From an uncultured Spirochaeta sp. (GTDB lineage: Bacteria > Spirochaetota > Spirochaetia > DSM-27196 > Alkalispirochaetaceae), in contig CAJWEZ010000034.1 of NCBI GenBank assembly GCA_913030605.1, positions 1 through 47,010 of the forward strand: a stretch of DNA of 47,010 nt, read 5' to 3'. How positions within the stretch are numbered: position 1 is the stretch's first letter; each line of letters opens with the position of its first letter. Shown one piece after another: positions 1 to 8,012 of the stretch. Below the pieces are notes generated by a model. It saw only the letters and a program-made list of their open reading frames with translations. It had not been told where the DNA came from and did no database searches. Made by a program: the position numbers and the translations under genes.

Positions 1-588
1 CCGCAGCCCCGCCACACTGACGCCGAGCCGCGCCGCCAGGTCGGCGATCCCCCACCTGCCGCCGGGTTCGGTCTGCATGATGTGCTCGGCGCGCACCACG
101 AGTGTCTCCGCCCGCTGGTCGCCCGGCATGCGGTCCACCGCCGGGGCGAGCCCGGCCACCAGCAGACACAACCGATTCATGATCAGGTGGGATTCGAGCA
201 CGCCGCGAAGCGTGTGCCGCTGGAGTACCGCGGCCGCCTGCCGCGACAGCTCCCGCACCAGCGCCGCCTCCTCATCGTCGAGGGGTACTGAGGTCCACCC
301 GTCCGGGTTGAGTACGTTTCGCATGACGACGGGGACGTCGGAGAAATGGAAGACCGCGATCTCCGCAGACGCGTCGGGCTCTCCCGTCCAGCCGTGCACG
401 TTCTCCGGGCCGAACACCCACAGCGTCCGGCGGCGCAGGAACGGCCCCTCCTCGTGGCCACCGAACGCCGGTCCGGTCGGCTGAATCCGGCCCGAAAGGA
501 CCGCCTGAAACTCCCAGACGTTGCGGTGGTAGGCGGCCACGGGGGATTCGGCGTACCACCGGCGTCCCGAACTGTGATAGTGCAGCAC
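1..588 (-). CDS. AraC-family transcriptional regulator, 3' truncated by window edge
   Basis: About 196 residues are visible, read leftwards off the window. The N-terminal part looks like a cupin-type sensor domain (VLHYHSSGRRWY start, then GRIQPTG and LWVFGPENVHGW, which resembles the histidine-bearing sugar-binding barrel of AraC proteins). The visible end (WGIADLAARLGVS) is the first helix-turn-helix of an AraC/XylS DNA-binding domain; the rest lies outside the window. The start is GTG at 588, the first possible start after an in-frame TAG two codons upstream. It is divergent from the GH4 glycosidase, so it probably controls that gene and the sugar locus in response to a sugar. The family is clear; the ligand is not. 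Confidence 0.75.
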   Translation of the reverse strand, partial: MLHYHSSGRRWYAESPVAAYHRNVWEFQAVLSGRIQPTGPAFGGHEEGPFLRRRTLWVFGPENVHGWTGEPDASAEIAVFHFSDVPVVMRNVLNPDGWTSVPLDDEEAALVRELSRQAAAVLQRHTLRGVLESHLIMNRLCLLVAGLAPAVDRMPGDQRAETLVVRAEHIMQTEPGGRWGIADLAARLGVSVAGLR

Positions 589-689
589 CCGCTACGCTAC
601 CATGTCTGAGCGATTCGGCAAAATACCGGCGCGATCTCTTCCAGCGGCCGCCGCGTGGGTCCGGCACACTGAAGGCCGGGAGGACACGA
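589..689. promoter_or_regulatory. Divergent control region between the AraC regulator and the GH4 gene
   Basis: A 101-base gap between divergent starts. On the minus strand TATTTT (625 to 620) could be a -10 for the regulator. The octamer TCTGAGCG at 605-612 recurs at 6079-6086 inside the direct repeat before the sugar importer, which suggests a shared AraC-type operator. GGGAGGA at 678-684 is the ribosome binding site of the GH4 gene. GCTAC is repeated in tandem at 591-600. Operator function is inferred from sequence only. Confidence 0.4.
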
Positions 690-2033
690 ATGATCGACAC
701 GACCATCTGCTATATCGGCGGCGGGAGCGCCGACTGGGCGGTCAAGCTCATGCGGGACCTGGCGCTGCAGGACGAGATTCGCGGCGAGCTGCGGCTTTAC
801 GATATCGATCGCGGGGCGGCCGAGCTGAATCGGGACCTCGGCGGGCGACTGTTCCGGCACGAACGCGCGCGGTCCTCTTTCGCGGTCACCGTGGCCGACG
901 AGCTCCCGGAGGCACTCGACGGTGCCGACGTTGTCATCGTGAGCATCGAACCGGGCCCCACGGAGCTGCGCGAGGGCGATCTGGAGATTCCCGCACGCTA
1001 CGGCATTCTCCAGACGGTGGGTGACACGACCGGTCCCGGCGGGGCGCTTCGGGCGTGGCGGGCCGTGCCGGTTTTCGTTGATTTTGCGACGCAGATCGCC
1101 CGCCACGCCCCCGACGCGTGGGTCATCAACTACACCAACCCGATGACGGTGTGCACGGCCGCGCTCTTCGAGGGCTTTCCCGGCATCAAGGCGGTCGGCT
1201 GCTGTCACGAGGTTCCGGCGCTGCGTGGGGAGATGACGCGGTTCTTCGACGGCCGCCTGGAGGGCTTTTCGCAGGAGACGGCTGACCTGGACCTCGACGT
1301 GTGCGGGATCAACCATTTCACCTTCTGTTCCCGAATGACGCGGGCGGGGCGCGACCTCCTCCCGGAGCTGCGGCAGTACGCGCGGTCCGCGGAGTCACAG
1401 GTGGATCGATCCGCCGCCGCCGCCGACCGTCGCCGTGAGCGCCGCTGGTTTGACAACGACCATCTGATCGCGGTGGAGTTCCTGCGGCGGTTCGACGCCC
1501 TCGGGTTCGCCGGTGACCGCCACCTGGCGGAGTTTGTGCCGTGGTTCCTGGGGTCGAACGAGGAACTGGAACGCTACGGTACGATCGTCACGCCGTACTG
1601 GTGGCGCAAGGAACGCAACGAGGCGCGGGCGGACCGCGATCCGGCGCGGGAGGCCGCCGATCTCACGCCCTCCGGGGAGGAGGGCGTCGATATGATTCGC
1701 GCCCTCGTGGGTGGGACCGCGGTCCGGACCAACGTGAACGTCCCCAACGGCGGGCAGATTCCCTGGCTCCCGATGGGACACCCGGTGGAGACGTTCGCCA
1801 GGATCAGTCCCGACACGATCACGCCGGAAACACCCGCCACGATCCCGGAGGCCGCGAGGGCCCTGGTTCGCCGCGCCGCCGACCAGCAGCGGCTCGTGCT
1901 TGCCGCGTCGCTGGAGCGAAACGAGGATCTCCTCCTCTCTGCGGTTCTCGCCGACCCACTGGTGCACCTTCCGGCAACGGAGACCGAGCACATGGTGCGT
2001 GAGATGCTCGCCCACCAGGCGTCGCGGGAATGA
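690..2033 (+). CDS. GH4 family glycosidase, alpha-galacturonidase (LplD)-like
   Basis: This 447-residue cytoplasmic enzyme belongs to glycoside hydrolase family 4, which cleaves glycosides by an NAD+- and Mn2+-dependent oxidation-elimination route. The N-terminal nucleotide-binding loop YIGGGSADW (residues 8-16), the NYTNPM motif (about 148-152), the metal-binding CCHEV motif (171-175) and GINHF (206-210) are all present. The CHEV form, rather than the CHSV-type form of alpha-galactosidases such as MelA, resembles Bacillus LplD and Thermotoga alpha-galacturonidases, so a uronic-acid alpha-glycoside is the best guess for substrate. The start has a strong GGGAGGA site six bases upstream. It is followed after 42 bases by an LplA-like binding protein, an association also seen in lpl operons. 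GH4 membership is firm; galacturonide specificity is inferred. Confidence 0.85.
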   Translation: MIDTTICYIGGGSADWAVKLMRDLALQDEIRGELRLYDIDRGAAELNRDLGGRLFRHERARSSFAVTVADELPEALDGADVVIVSIEPGPTELREGDLEIPARYGILQTVGDTTGPGGALRAWRAVPVFVDFATQIARHAPDAWVINYTNPMTVCTAALFEGFPGIKAVGCCHEVPALRGEMTRFFDGRLEGFSQETADLDLDVCGINHFTFCSRMTRAGRDLLPELRQYARSAESQVDRSAAAADRRRERRWFDNDHLIAVEFLRRFDALGFAGDRHLAEFVPWFLGSNEELERYGTIVTPYWWRKERNEARADRDPAREAADLTPSGEEGVDMIRALVGGTAVRTNVNVPNGGQIPWLPMGHPVETFARISPDTITPETPATIPEAARALVRRAADQQRLVLAASLERNEDLLLSAVLADPLVHLPATETEHMVREMLAHQASRE

Positions 2034-2075
2034 CAACACCCGAAAGTCGGGGTATCGTCGGGGGAAGGGTGTTCC

Positions 2076-3758
2076 ATGAGGTTGAGAGTTGCCGTTGTCC
2101 TGCTCGTTCCCGCCGTGATCGCCACGTACTTGATCGTGAACAGGTTCTTTCCCGCCCCGCCGGCTGATCCGGCACCCCCGGCGGTGACCGCCCCCGGTGA
2201 GCTGCCGATCGTGAACCAGCCCACCGAACTCACCGGCTTTATTCCCAGCGGGGGGTTTATCGCCGACATTTCCACGAACGCCGCGATGCGGACGGTGGAG
2301 GCGCGGACCGGTGTCACCGTCGACTGGACCGAGTCCAGCAAGCTCAACGCCCGAGACGAGCTGAGTCTCCTGCTCGCCGGCGAATCGTACCCCGAGATCA
2401 TTCAGGGCGCCGGCGGCAGCGGTCTGTCCACCGAGGATCTGGTGCAGTACGGAACCGAGGGCATCTTCCTGCCCCTGAACGACCTGATCGCCGAACACGG
2501 GTTTTTCATCACCCAGATGTTTGAAGCCCTCCCGGGACTCGAGGAGGCAATCACCGCCTCCGACGGGAACATCTACGGGCTTCCGGCGGTCATCACCGAC
2601 GACTACCACATGACGATGCGGCAGAAACTGTGGATCAACCGCGCCTGGCTCGACCGGCTCGGTCTCCAGGAGCCCACGAACACCGCGGAGTTCCTCGAGG
2701 TCATGACCGCATTCCGCGACCGCGATGCCAACGGCAACGGGGACCCCGACGACGAGATTCCCATGACCGGTGCGCGGCGAAATCTGGAAGACCTGGCGAT
2801 GTGGATCATGAACGCCTTCGTCCCCGCCGGCGGCGCCGACGGCAGCGGCGACGCGCGTCTCAACAGCTACGAGTTCATTCGTGATGGTGTGGTCACCTTT
2901 TCCGCCAACACTCCGGAGTTTCGCGAGGGCCTGCGCTACATTCGCGGCCTCTACACCGCCGGCCTCATCGATGTCGCCGCGTTCACACAGGATCGGATGC
3001 AGATCACACCGCTGGTGGACGGCGGCGACGAGCCCCGGGTGGGCGCGGTGGCCTCGCACCACCCAGGGAACTTCGCCACGATCGGCGACGACCCGGACCT
3101 CCCATTTCGCCAGTACGTCGCGCTTCCCCCGATCGCAGGTCCCTCGGGGGCGCGATCCACGCCCTGGTTCTCCGACGTGCGGATAGAGCAGGGGCAGTTC
3201 GTGATCACCCGGGCGGCGCGGTCGCCGGAGGTGGCGATCCGCTTTGCGGACTACTACTACAGCCTCGAGTTTGCGGAGATCGAAAAGGGGATCGAGGGTG
3301 TCCACTGGCGGCGAACGCTTCCCGGCGAGAATCTGCCGGCGATCGACGGCGGGATCGCGCGCTACCAGTATCTGGAGACGCTGGACCGCGAGGACAACGC
3401 CCAGATCAACCTGGGACCGGTGTGGACGCGACGCCTCAAGAACCAGTTTGCGCGCTCGACCGCCTTTTCCTACGAACAGATGCTGTACGACGCCACGCTG
3501 CCCTACGCGCAGTACCGCGTGCGCATTTTTCCATACGACACGATCTCGGTGCCCGCGGATTCCATCGAGGAGTTCAACGACCTGCGCCGGACGATCCACA
3601 CCTACATCGGCGACTCGGTGGACCGTTTTATCATCGGCGCGCTCGACATCGACAGCGACTGGGACGCCTACGTCCGTCACCTCAACCGCCTGGGGCTTCC
3701 GCGCTATCTGGAACTGCTCCACACGGCGTGGGTGCACCTGGGTCGGAGGTCGCCGTGA
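2076..3758 (+). CDS. LplA-like extracellular solute-binding protein
   Basis: A 560-residue periplasmic sugar-binding protein of the large LplA/YtcQ type. The first 25 residues form a hydrophobic anchor or signal (RVAVVLLVPAVIATYLIV) with no lipobox cysteine, followed by a proline/alanine-rich linker. The binding-protein fold begins with LPIVNQPTELTGF. Near residues 209-222 lies an aspartate/asparagine calcium loop (DRDANGNGDPDDE), common in this subfamily. GGGGAAGGG precedes the ATG. The stop overlaps the GTG start of the membrane AraC sensor (GTGA), so the two are translationally coupled. No LplB/LplC permease pair adjoins it directly; the importer 2.4 kb downstream has its own binding protein. 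It may therefore deliver ligand to the sensor rather than, or as well as, to a transporter. Confidence 0.82.
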   Translation: MRLRVAVVLLVPAVIATYLIVNRFFPAPPADPAPPAVTAPGELPIVNQPTELTGFIPSGGFIADISTNAAMRTVEARTGVTVDWTESSKLNARDELSLLLAGESYPEIIQGAGGSGLSTEDLVQYGTEGIFLPLNDLIAEHGFFITQMFEALPGLEEAITASDGNIYGLPAVITDDYHMTMRQKLWINRAWLDRLGLQEPTNTAEFLEVMTAFRDRDANGNGDPDDEIPMTGARRNLEDLAMWIMNAFVPAGGADGSGDARLNSYEFIRDGVVTFSANTPEFREGLRYIRGLYTAGLIDVAAFTQDRMQITPLVDGGDEPRVGAVASHHPGNFATIGDDPDLPFRQYVALPPIAGPSGARSTPWFSDVRIEQGQFVITRAARSPEVAIRFADYYYSLEFAEIEKGIEGVHWRRTLPGENLPAIDGGIARYQYLETLDREDNAQINLGPVWTRRLKNQFARSTAFSYEQMLYDATLPYAQYRVRIFPYDTISVPADSIEEFNDLRRTIHTYIGDSVDRFIIGALDIDSDWDAYVRHLNRLGLPRYLELLHTAWVHLGRRSP

Positions 3759-6052
3759 TCCGCCTCCGCCGGCACCGCCACGGCGGTCGACGCCCCGGTG
3801 CCCGGCGGCTGTTTCTGAGATACGCCCTGAACAACGTCCTGATCCTCGCCCTGCCCCTTCTGGTTGCCACGGTGTACTACTCCGTCTCGATCGCCGCACT
3901 CCGCGACGGGATCGATTCGTTCGCCGAGGCGCAGCTCCAGCAGACGGTGGCCGTGGTCGATCGCGAGTTCCGGCAGCTGGAGCAGATGGTGACGCGGGTG
4001 GGAAACGACTATCAGGTGAACTCCCTGCTGAGCAACGACGGGCGTTTTACCGACATCGAATACTACAACCTCCGCGGTATCTCGAGTCTCCTCTCGCCCT
4101 ACGTGTTCGGCAGTCCGATCATCAGCAACATTCTGCTCTACCTGCACCGCAGCGGTGCCCTGATCAGCGAGTCGGGGTACGGCTACTACGACGACTACTA
4201 CGGCACGATGCTCTCGGTGGAAGGGTACACCGCCCGCGCCTGGCGCTCGTCGTTTCTGCTCTCGCTCCGGCAGACGGAGTTCGTGCCGTCGGTGCGGATT
4301 CGGATGCACGGCAACAGCTTCGACGCGCACCTGTACCGGGCCGCGATCGGCTATGGCGACTACTACCTCGGATCGATCGTCGTCGTCATGTCGGCGGCGG
4401 ATCTGGAGGGGCTTCTGGCGGACACCCCGGAGCAGTACGGCGGCTGGGTCCACGTTGCCACCGCCGGCGGCGAGACGATCGCCTCCACCGACCCGGAGGC
4501 CGTCGCCGTACTCGACCGGCTCACACCGGACGCCGGCAGACGGTCCGTGAAGATCGACGACGGAACCCTGCGCGTCTATCACGTCGTGTCGGCGGTGAAC
4601 GGCTGGCGCTACACGGCGGCGCTCAACGAACGGACCGTCTTCTCCCGGCTGCTGCTGGTGCGGACGGTGGCGATCTCAATGCTGGCGGTGGGACTGGTGT
4701 TCGGCCTCGCTGCGGCCTACGGGTTCGCCTTTCGCACCAGCCGTCCCTGGAAGCAGCTCTTCGATATCGTGGAGGCGGACCACTATCCGGAGCCGGCGAG
4801 CCCGGTGAGCGCATACGACGAGCTGGAATGGGCGATCGACGTGATGGCAAACCGCAATCGGCGGCTGCAGGCGGAAATCGGCGCCGCCGAGGATCTCACC
4901 CGGCACTACTTTTTTCAGAGCCTCCTCCGGGGCGTGTACCGCAGTCGCATGGACTTCGAACGCGCCCGGCAGGAGTACGGGGTTTCCATCCCCGCCTCAG
5001 GGCTCTACGTAATCGTCGGGCGCATCACCCCGATCAACGCCGTCCGGGGCGACGACGCCTACCGCCTGGTGCGGGAGATGCTTGTCTCGGCGATCGACAG
5101 CGCCAGGGGACCGCTGGATCACCGCGTTCCGATCTCCTTCGACGACGTGGCGATGATCCGTGCGGTTCCTGCAGAAGGCGACCACGACCTCCGCCGCGAC
5201 GCCACCGACCTCATCGCCGTCATTCGGGCGGCGGTGGATCCGGGCCATCGGGGGGAGTACTCCTTCGGCGTCGGGACGATCGTCGACGATCCCTTCCTGC
5301 TGACGATTTCGTGCAACCAGGCGATGTCTGCCGCGACCCACCACGACGACGTCCACGAGGCGATTCGCTTCTACGATCAGGTATCCGATTCCTCGGTCTT
5401 CTACTCCTACCCCCTGGACGTCGAGGAGGGACTGATGCGGGCGGTGAAGTCCGGAAACCTCGACATCGTCTCGCAGCTCCTTGCGTCGCTCCGGCGGGAG
5501 AACTTCGAACTCCGCACACTGCCGGATGCGGAACTCGACCACTTCTTCGTGGAGCTCAAGGGGACCGCGCTGAAACTGTACAACGCTCTGCCGGGAACGA
5601 GTGCGATGCTGGACCAGCAGTTCGGCGAGTGGTGGGCGGCACCGCCGGGACCGGCGAAGATGCGACAGTTCGAGGCGGTGTGCATCGAGCTGAGCAAACG
5701 CTTCGACGGCCGCAAACGGAGCCACAACTCGGCGCTCCTGACCGCGATCCAGGACCACATCGAGACCCATTTCGCGGACCCCGAGATGAGTCTCACCACG
5801 ATCGCCGAGGCGTTCTCCCGCTCCGAGAACTACCTGTCGAGTTTCTACCGCGAACAGACCGGCACACGACTGTCGGACGCGATCGTGAAAATCCGCATGG
5901 ATTGCGCCGCCGGAATGCTCGCCGGGGAGTTTGGGGCGATCGACCGCGTGGCGGAGCGTTGCGGATACACCAGCGCGGCATCGTTCCGGCGGGCGTTCAA
6001 GCGCGTTCACGGCGTTTCCCCCTCCGATTTCCGCTCCCGTTCCGGTTCCTGA
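3755..6052 (+). CDS. Membrane-bound sensor/AraC-family regulator (YesN/YtdP type)
   Basis: A 765-residue one-component sensor. A transmembrane helix at about residues 24-46 (LNNVLILALPLLVATVYY region) and another at about 298-324 bracket a roughly 250-residue extracytoplasmic domain resembling dCache sensors. A cytoplasmic linker follows, and residues from about 665 to the end form an AraC double helix-turn-helix (FADPEMSLTTIAEAF, then VAERCGYTSAASFRRAF and HGVSPSDFR). The reading frame is open further upstream, but GTG at 3755 fits best: it overlaps the previous stop and has GGAGG at 3744-3748. It probably senses an oligosaccharide outside the cell and activates the importer starting at 6208, where a direct repeat lies just ahead. 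The ligand is unknown. Confidence 0.85.
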   Translation: MIRLRRHRHGGRRPGARRLFLRYALNNVLILALPLLVATVYYSVSIAALRDGIDSFAEAQLQQTVAVVDREFRQLEQMVTRVGNDYQVNSLLSNDGRFTDIEYYNLRGISSLLSPYVFGSPIISNILLYLHRSGALISESGYGYYDDYYGTMLSVEGYTARAWRSSFLLSLRQTEFVPSVRIRMHGNSFDAHLYRAAIGYGDYYLGSIVVVMSAADLEGLLADTPEQYGGWVHVATAGGETIASTDPEAVAVLDRLTPDAGRRSVKIDDGTLRVYHVVSAVNGWRYTAALNERTVFSRLLLVRTVAISMLAVGLVFGLAAAYGFAFRTSRPWKQLFDIVEADHYPEPASPVSAYDELEWAIDVMANRNRRLQAEIGAAEDLTRHYFFQSLLRGVYRSRMDFERARQEYGVSIPASGLYVIVGRITPINAVRGDDAYRLVREMLVSAIDSARGPLDHRVPISFDDVAMIRAVPAEGDHDLRRDATDLIAVIRAAVDPGHRGEYSFGVGTIVDDPFLLTISCNQAMSAATHHDDVHEAIRFYDQVSDSSVFYSYPLDVEEGLMRAVKSGNLDIVSQLLASLRRENFELRTLPDAELDHFFVELKGTALKLYNALPGTSAMLDQQFGEWWAAPPGPAKMRQFEAVCIELSKRFDGRKRSHNSALLTAIQDHIETHFADPEMSLTTIAEAFSRSENYLSSFYREQTGTRLSDAIVKIRMDCAAGMLAGEFGAIDRVAERCGYTSAASFRRAFKRVHGVSPSDFRSRSGS

Positions 6053-6074
6053 CCCGTTTGGCCGGCGTTTTCCA

Positions 6075-6108
6075 AGAATCTGAGCGCTGATCCGAGGATT
6101 TGCGCGCT
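6075..6108 (+). promoter_or_regulatory. Candidate AraC operator: direct repeat with 20-base period
   Basis: AGAATCTGAGCGCT at 6075-6088 and AGGATTTGCGCGCT at 6095-6108 agree at 11 of 14 positions and sit exactly 20 bases apart, about two helical turns, as expected for AraC-family dimers on direct repeats. The site lies in the only sizeable gap between the membrane AraC gene and the importer genes, about 100 bases before the first permease start. The core TCTGAGCG also occurs at 605-612. Function is inferred. Confidence 0.45.
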
Positions 6109-6207
6109 ATCTGACGCTCCGGGACCGTGGTACATCGGAACGGTGATGTACTGCAGTGTGCCAGGCGGAAGCGTGCCACGCGGATCCCTCCGCGGGAGGG
6201 GCGTTCG

Positions 6208-7131
6208 ATGAGGATGCAGCTCTCGCGTTCCGCCCGCGACAATCTGACCGCCTACACGTTTCTGGCGCCGTGGCTCCTGGGTTTTCTGGTTCTCACCCTG
6301 TACCCGATGATCTACTCCCTGTACCTCTCGTTCACCGAGTTCAATATCCTGCAGCCGCCGCAGTGGATCGGGGCGGACAACTACATCGCCATGTTCGGCG
6401 GCAACGACGAGGTTCGGGCGGACCCGCGCTTCATGAACTCGCTGTGGGTCACGTTCCGGTTCGTGTTCATTTCGGTGCCGGTGAAGCTGATGTTCGCACT
6501 GGCCGTGGCGATGCTCATGAACCAGAAACTGCGTCTGATCCCGGTCTATCGGACCCTCTACTACATCCCGACGCTGCTCGGTGGGTCCGTGTCGATCGCC
6601 GTCCTGTGGCGCCGCCTTTTTGCCGGCGACGGGGTGATCAACCAGATCCTGGATCTGTCCTTCGGCATCCAGGGCCCGGCGTGGATATCCAACCCCAAGT
6701 ACGCGCTGTCCACCCTGATCATTCTGGCGGTCTGGCAGTTCGGCTCCCCGATGATCATCTTTCTCGCGGGACTCAAGCAGATCCCGGACGAGTACTACGA
6801 GTCCGCCCGCGTGGACGGCGCCGGACCGGTGCGGCAGTTCCTGTCCATCACCCTGCCGGGGCTCTCGCCGATCATCTTCTTCAACCTGGTCATGCAGATG
6901 ATCACGGCGTTCCAGTCCTTTACCCAGGCCTACGTGATCTCCGGAGGGCAGGGGGGACCGCTGGATTCCACGATGTTCTACAGCCTGTACCTCTACCTCA
7001 AGGGCTTCGGGTTCGCGGAAATGGGCTACGCCTCCGCCATGGCGTGGTTCCTGCTGATCATGATCGCGGTACTCACGGCGATCCTGTTCAGGTTCTCGGG
7101 CTCACTGGTGACGTACGGATCGGGGGAATAG
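6208..7131 (+). CDS. CUT1 sugar ABC importer permease (UgpA/LacF type)
   Basis: A 307-residue inner-membrane permease with about six transmembrane helices, opening with LTAYTFLAPWLLGFLVLTLYP and LSFTEFNI, both typical of the first permease of carbohydrate uptake (CUT1) importers. The ATPase-contact EAA loop is visible as YYESARVDGAGPVRQFLSIT before LPGLSP. The frame extends upstream to 6127, but ATG 6208 is preferred because GGGAGGGG (6194-6201) lies before it and the extra residues are not membrane-like. It is followed after four bases by the second permease. The locus has no ATPase, so an MsmX-like shared ATPase elsewhere is probably used. Confidence 0.88.
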   Translation: MRMQLSRSARDNLTAYTFLAPWLLGFLVLTLYPMIYSLYLSFTEFNILQPPQWIGADNYIAMFGGNDEVRADPRFMNSLWVTFRFVFISVPVKLMFALAVAMLMNQKLRLIPVYRTLYYIPTLLGGSVSIAVLWRRLFAGDGVINQILDLSFGIQGPAWISNPKYALSTLIILAVWQFGSPMIIFLAGLKQIPDEYYESARVDGAGPVRQFLSITLPGLSPIIFFNLVMQMITAFQSFTQAYVISGGQGGPLDSTMFYSLYLYLKGFGFAEMGYASAMAWFLLIMIAVLTAILFRFSGSLVTYGSGE

Positions 7132-7135
7132 ACGG

Positions 7136-7984
7136 ATGACACGACGTACCCGCACACGCCTGTCCCGCGCCATCGCCAACGTGATCATCATCGTTCTGGG
7201 CATCGGCATGCTCTACCCCGTCGCGTGGCTCGTGTCGGCCTCGTTCAAGGAAAGCAACACGATCTTCACCAGTCCGGGACTGTGGCCCACCGCTTTTACC
7301 CTCGACAACTATCCCGAGGGATGGCGCGGGATCGGAATCGTCTCCTTCGGGACGTTCTTCAAGAACTCCTTCATGATCAGCGGGCTCAGCGTACTGGCGA
7401 ACGTGATCTTCTGTTCGCTGACCGCCTACGCCTTCGCCCGTCTGCGCTTTGTGGGGCGGCGGGTGTGGTTCACGATCATGCTCCTCACCCTCATGCTTCC
7501 CAACCACGTGACCACGATTCCGCGCTACGTGATATTCCGGGCGTTCGGGTGGATCGACACGATCCTGCCGTTCGTAGTGCCGCGGATCTTTGCCACCGAC
7601 GCGTTCTTCGTCTTTCTGCTGGTGCAGTTCATCCGCAGTCTGCCGACCGAGCTCGACGAGTCGGCGTACATCGACGGGGCGGGGAAGTTCGGGATCTACA
7701 CCCGAATCATCCTGCCGCTGACGGTGCCGGCGCTGGTCACCACGATGCTCTTTTCCTTTCTCTGGACCTGGGACGACTTCTTCAACCAGCTGCTGTTCCT
7801 GAACTCCCCGGACAAGTACACCGTTCCCATGGGACTCCGCCTGTTCCTCGACTCCTCGGGGATCTCGTCGTGGGGTCCGATGTTCGCCATGTCGGTCCTC
7901 GCGATCGTCCCGGCGTTCGTCCTGTTCTTCTCACTGCAGAAGTACTTCGTCCAGGGAATCGCAACTACGGGAATCAAGGGATGA
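7136..7984 (+). CDS. CUT1 sugar ABC importer permease (LacG/MalG type)
   Basis: A 282-residue inner-membrane protein, the partner of the preceding permease. It starts with a helix (IIIVLGIGMLYPVAWLVSAS) followed by FKESNTIF, a hallmark of LacG/MalG proteins. The EAA loop appears as ELDESAYIDGAGKFGIYTRI before ILPLTVPAL, and the C-terminus FFSLQKYFVQGIATTGIKG is the usual ending of this family. The start lies four bases after the first permease's stop, and the binding-protein gene begins 28 bases later, so all three are one operon. The two permeases should form the heterodimeric channel for the oligosaccharide bound by the product of 8013-9305. Confidence 0.9.
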   Translation: MTRRTRTRLSRAIANVIIIVLGIGMLYPVAWLVSASFKESNTIFTSPGLWPTAFTLDNYPEGWRGIGIVSFGTFFKNSFMISGLSVLANVIFCSLTAYAFARLRFVGRRVWFTIMLLTLMLPNHVTTIPRYVIFRAFGWIDTILPFVVPRIFATDAFFVFLLVQFIRSLPTELDESAYIDGAGKFGIYTRIILPLTVPALVTTMLFSFLWTWDDFFNQLLFLNSPDKYTVPMGLRLFLDSSGISSWGPMFAMSVLAIVPAFVLFFSLQKYFVQGIATTGIKG

Positions 7985-8012
7985 TGGCATCCCAAAAAAA
8001 CAGGAGGTTTCT

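Noticed and set aside
1395..3899. An 834-codon open frame on the minus strand across the GH4 and LplA-like genes
   Set aside because: It is Arg/Gly/Val-rich with no domain and lies opposite two well-supported genes; long antisense frames are expected in GC-rich DNA.
3244..6090. A 948-codon plus-strand open frame over the binding protein end and the AraC sensor
   Set aside because: Arg/Thr/Pro-rich shadow in another frame of the real sensor gene, with no recognisable motif.
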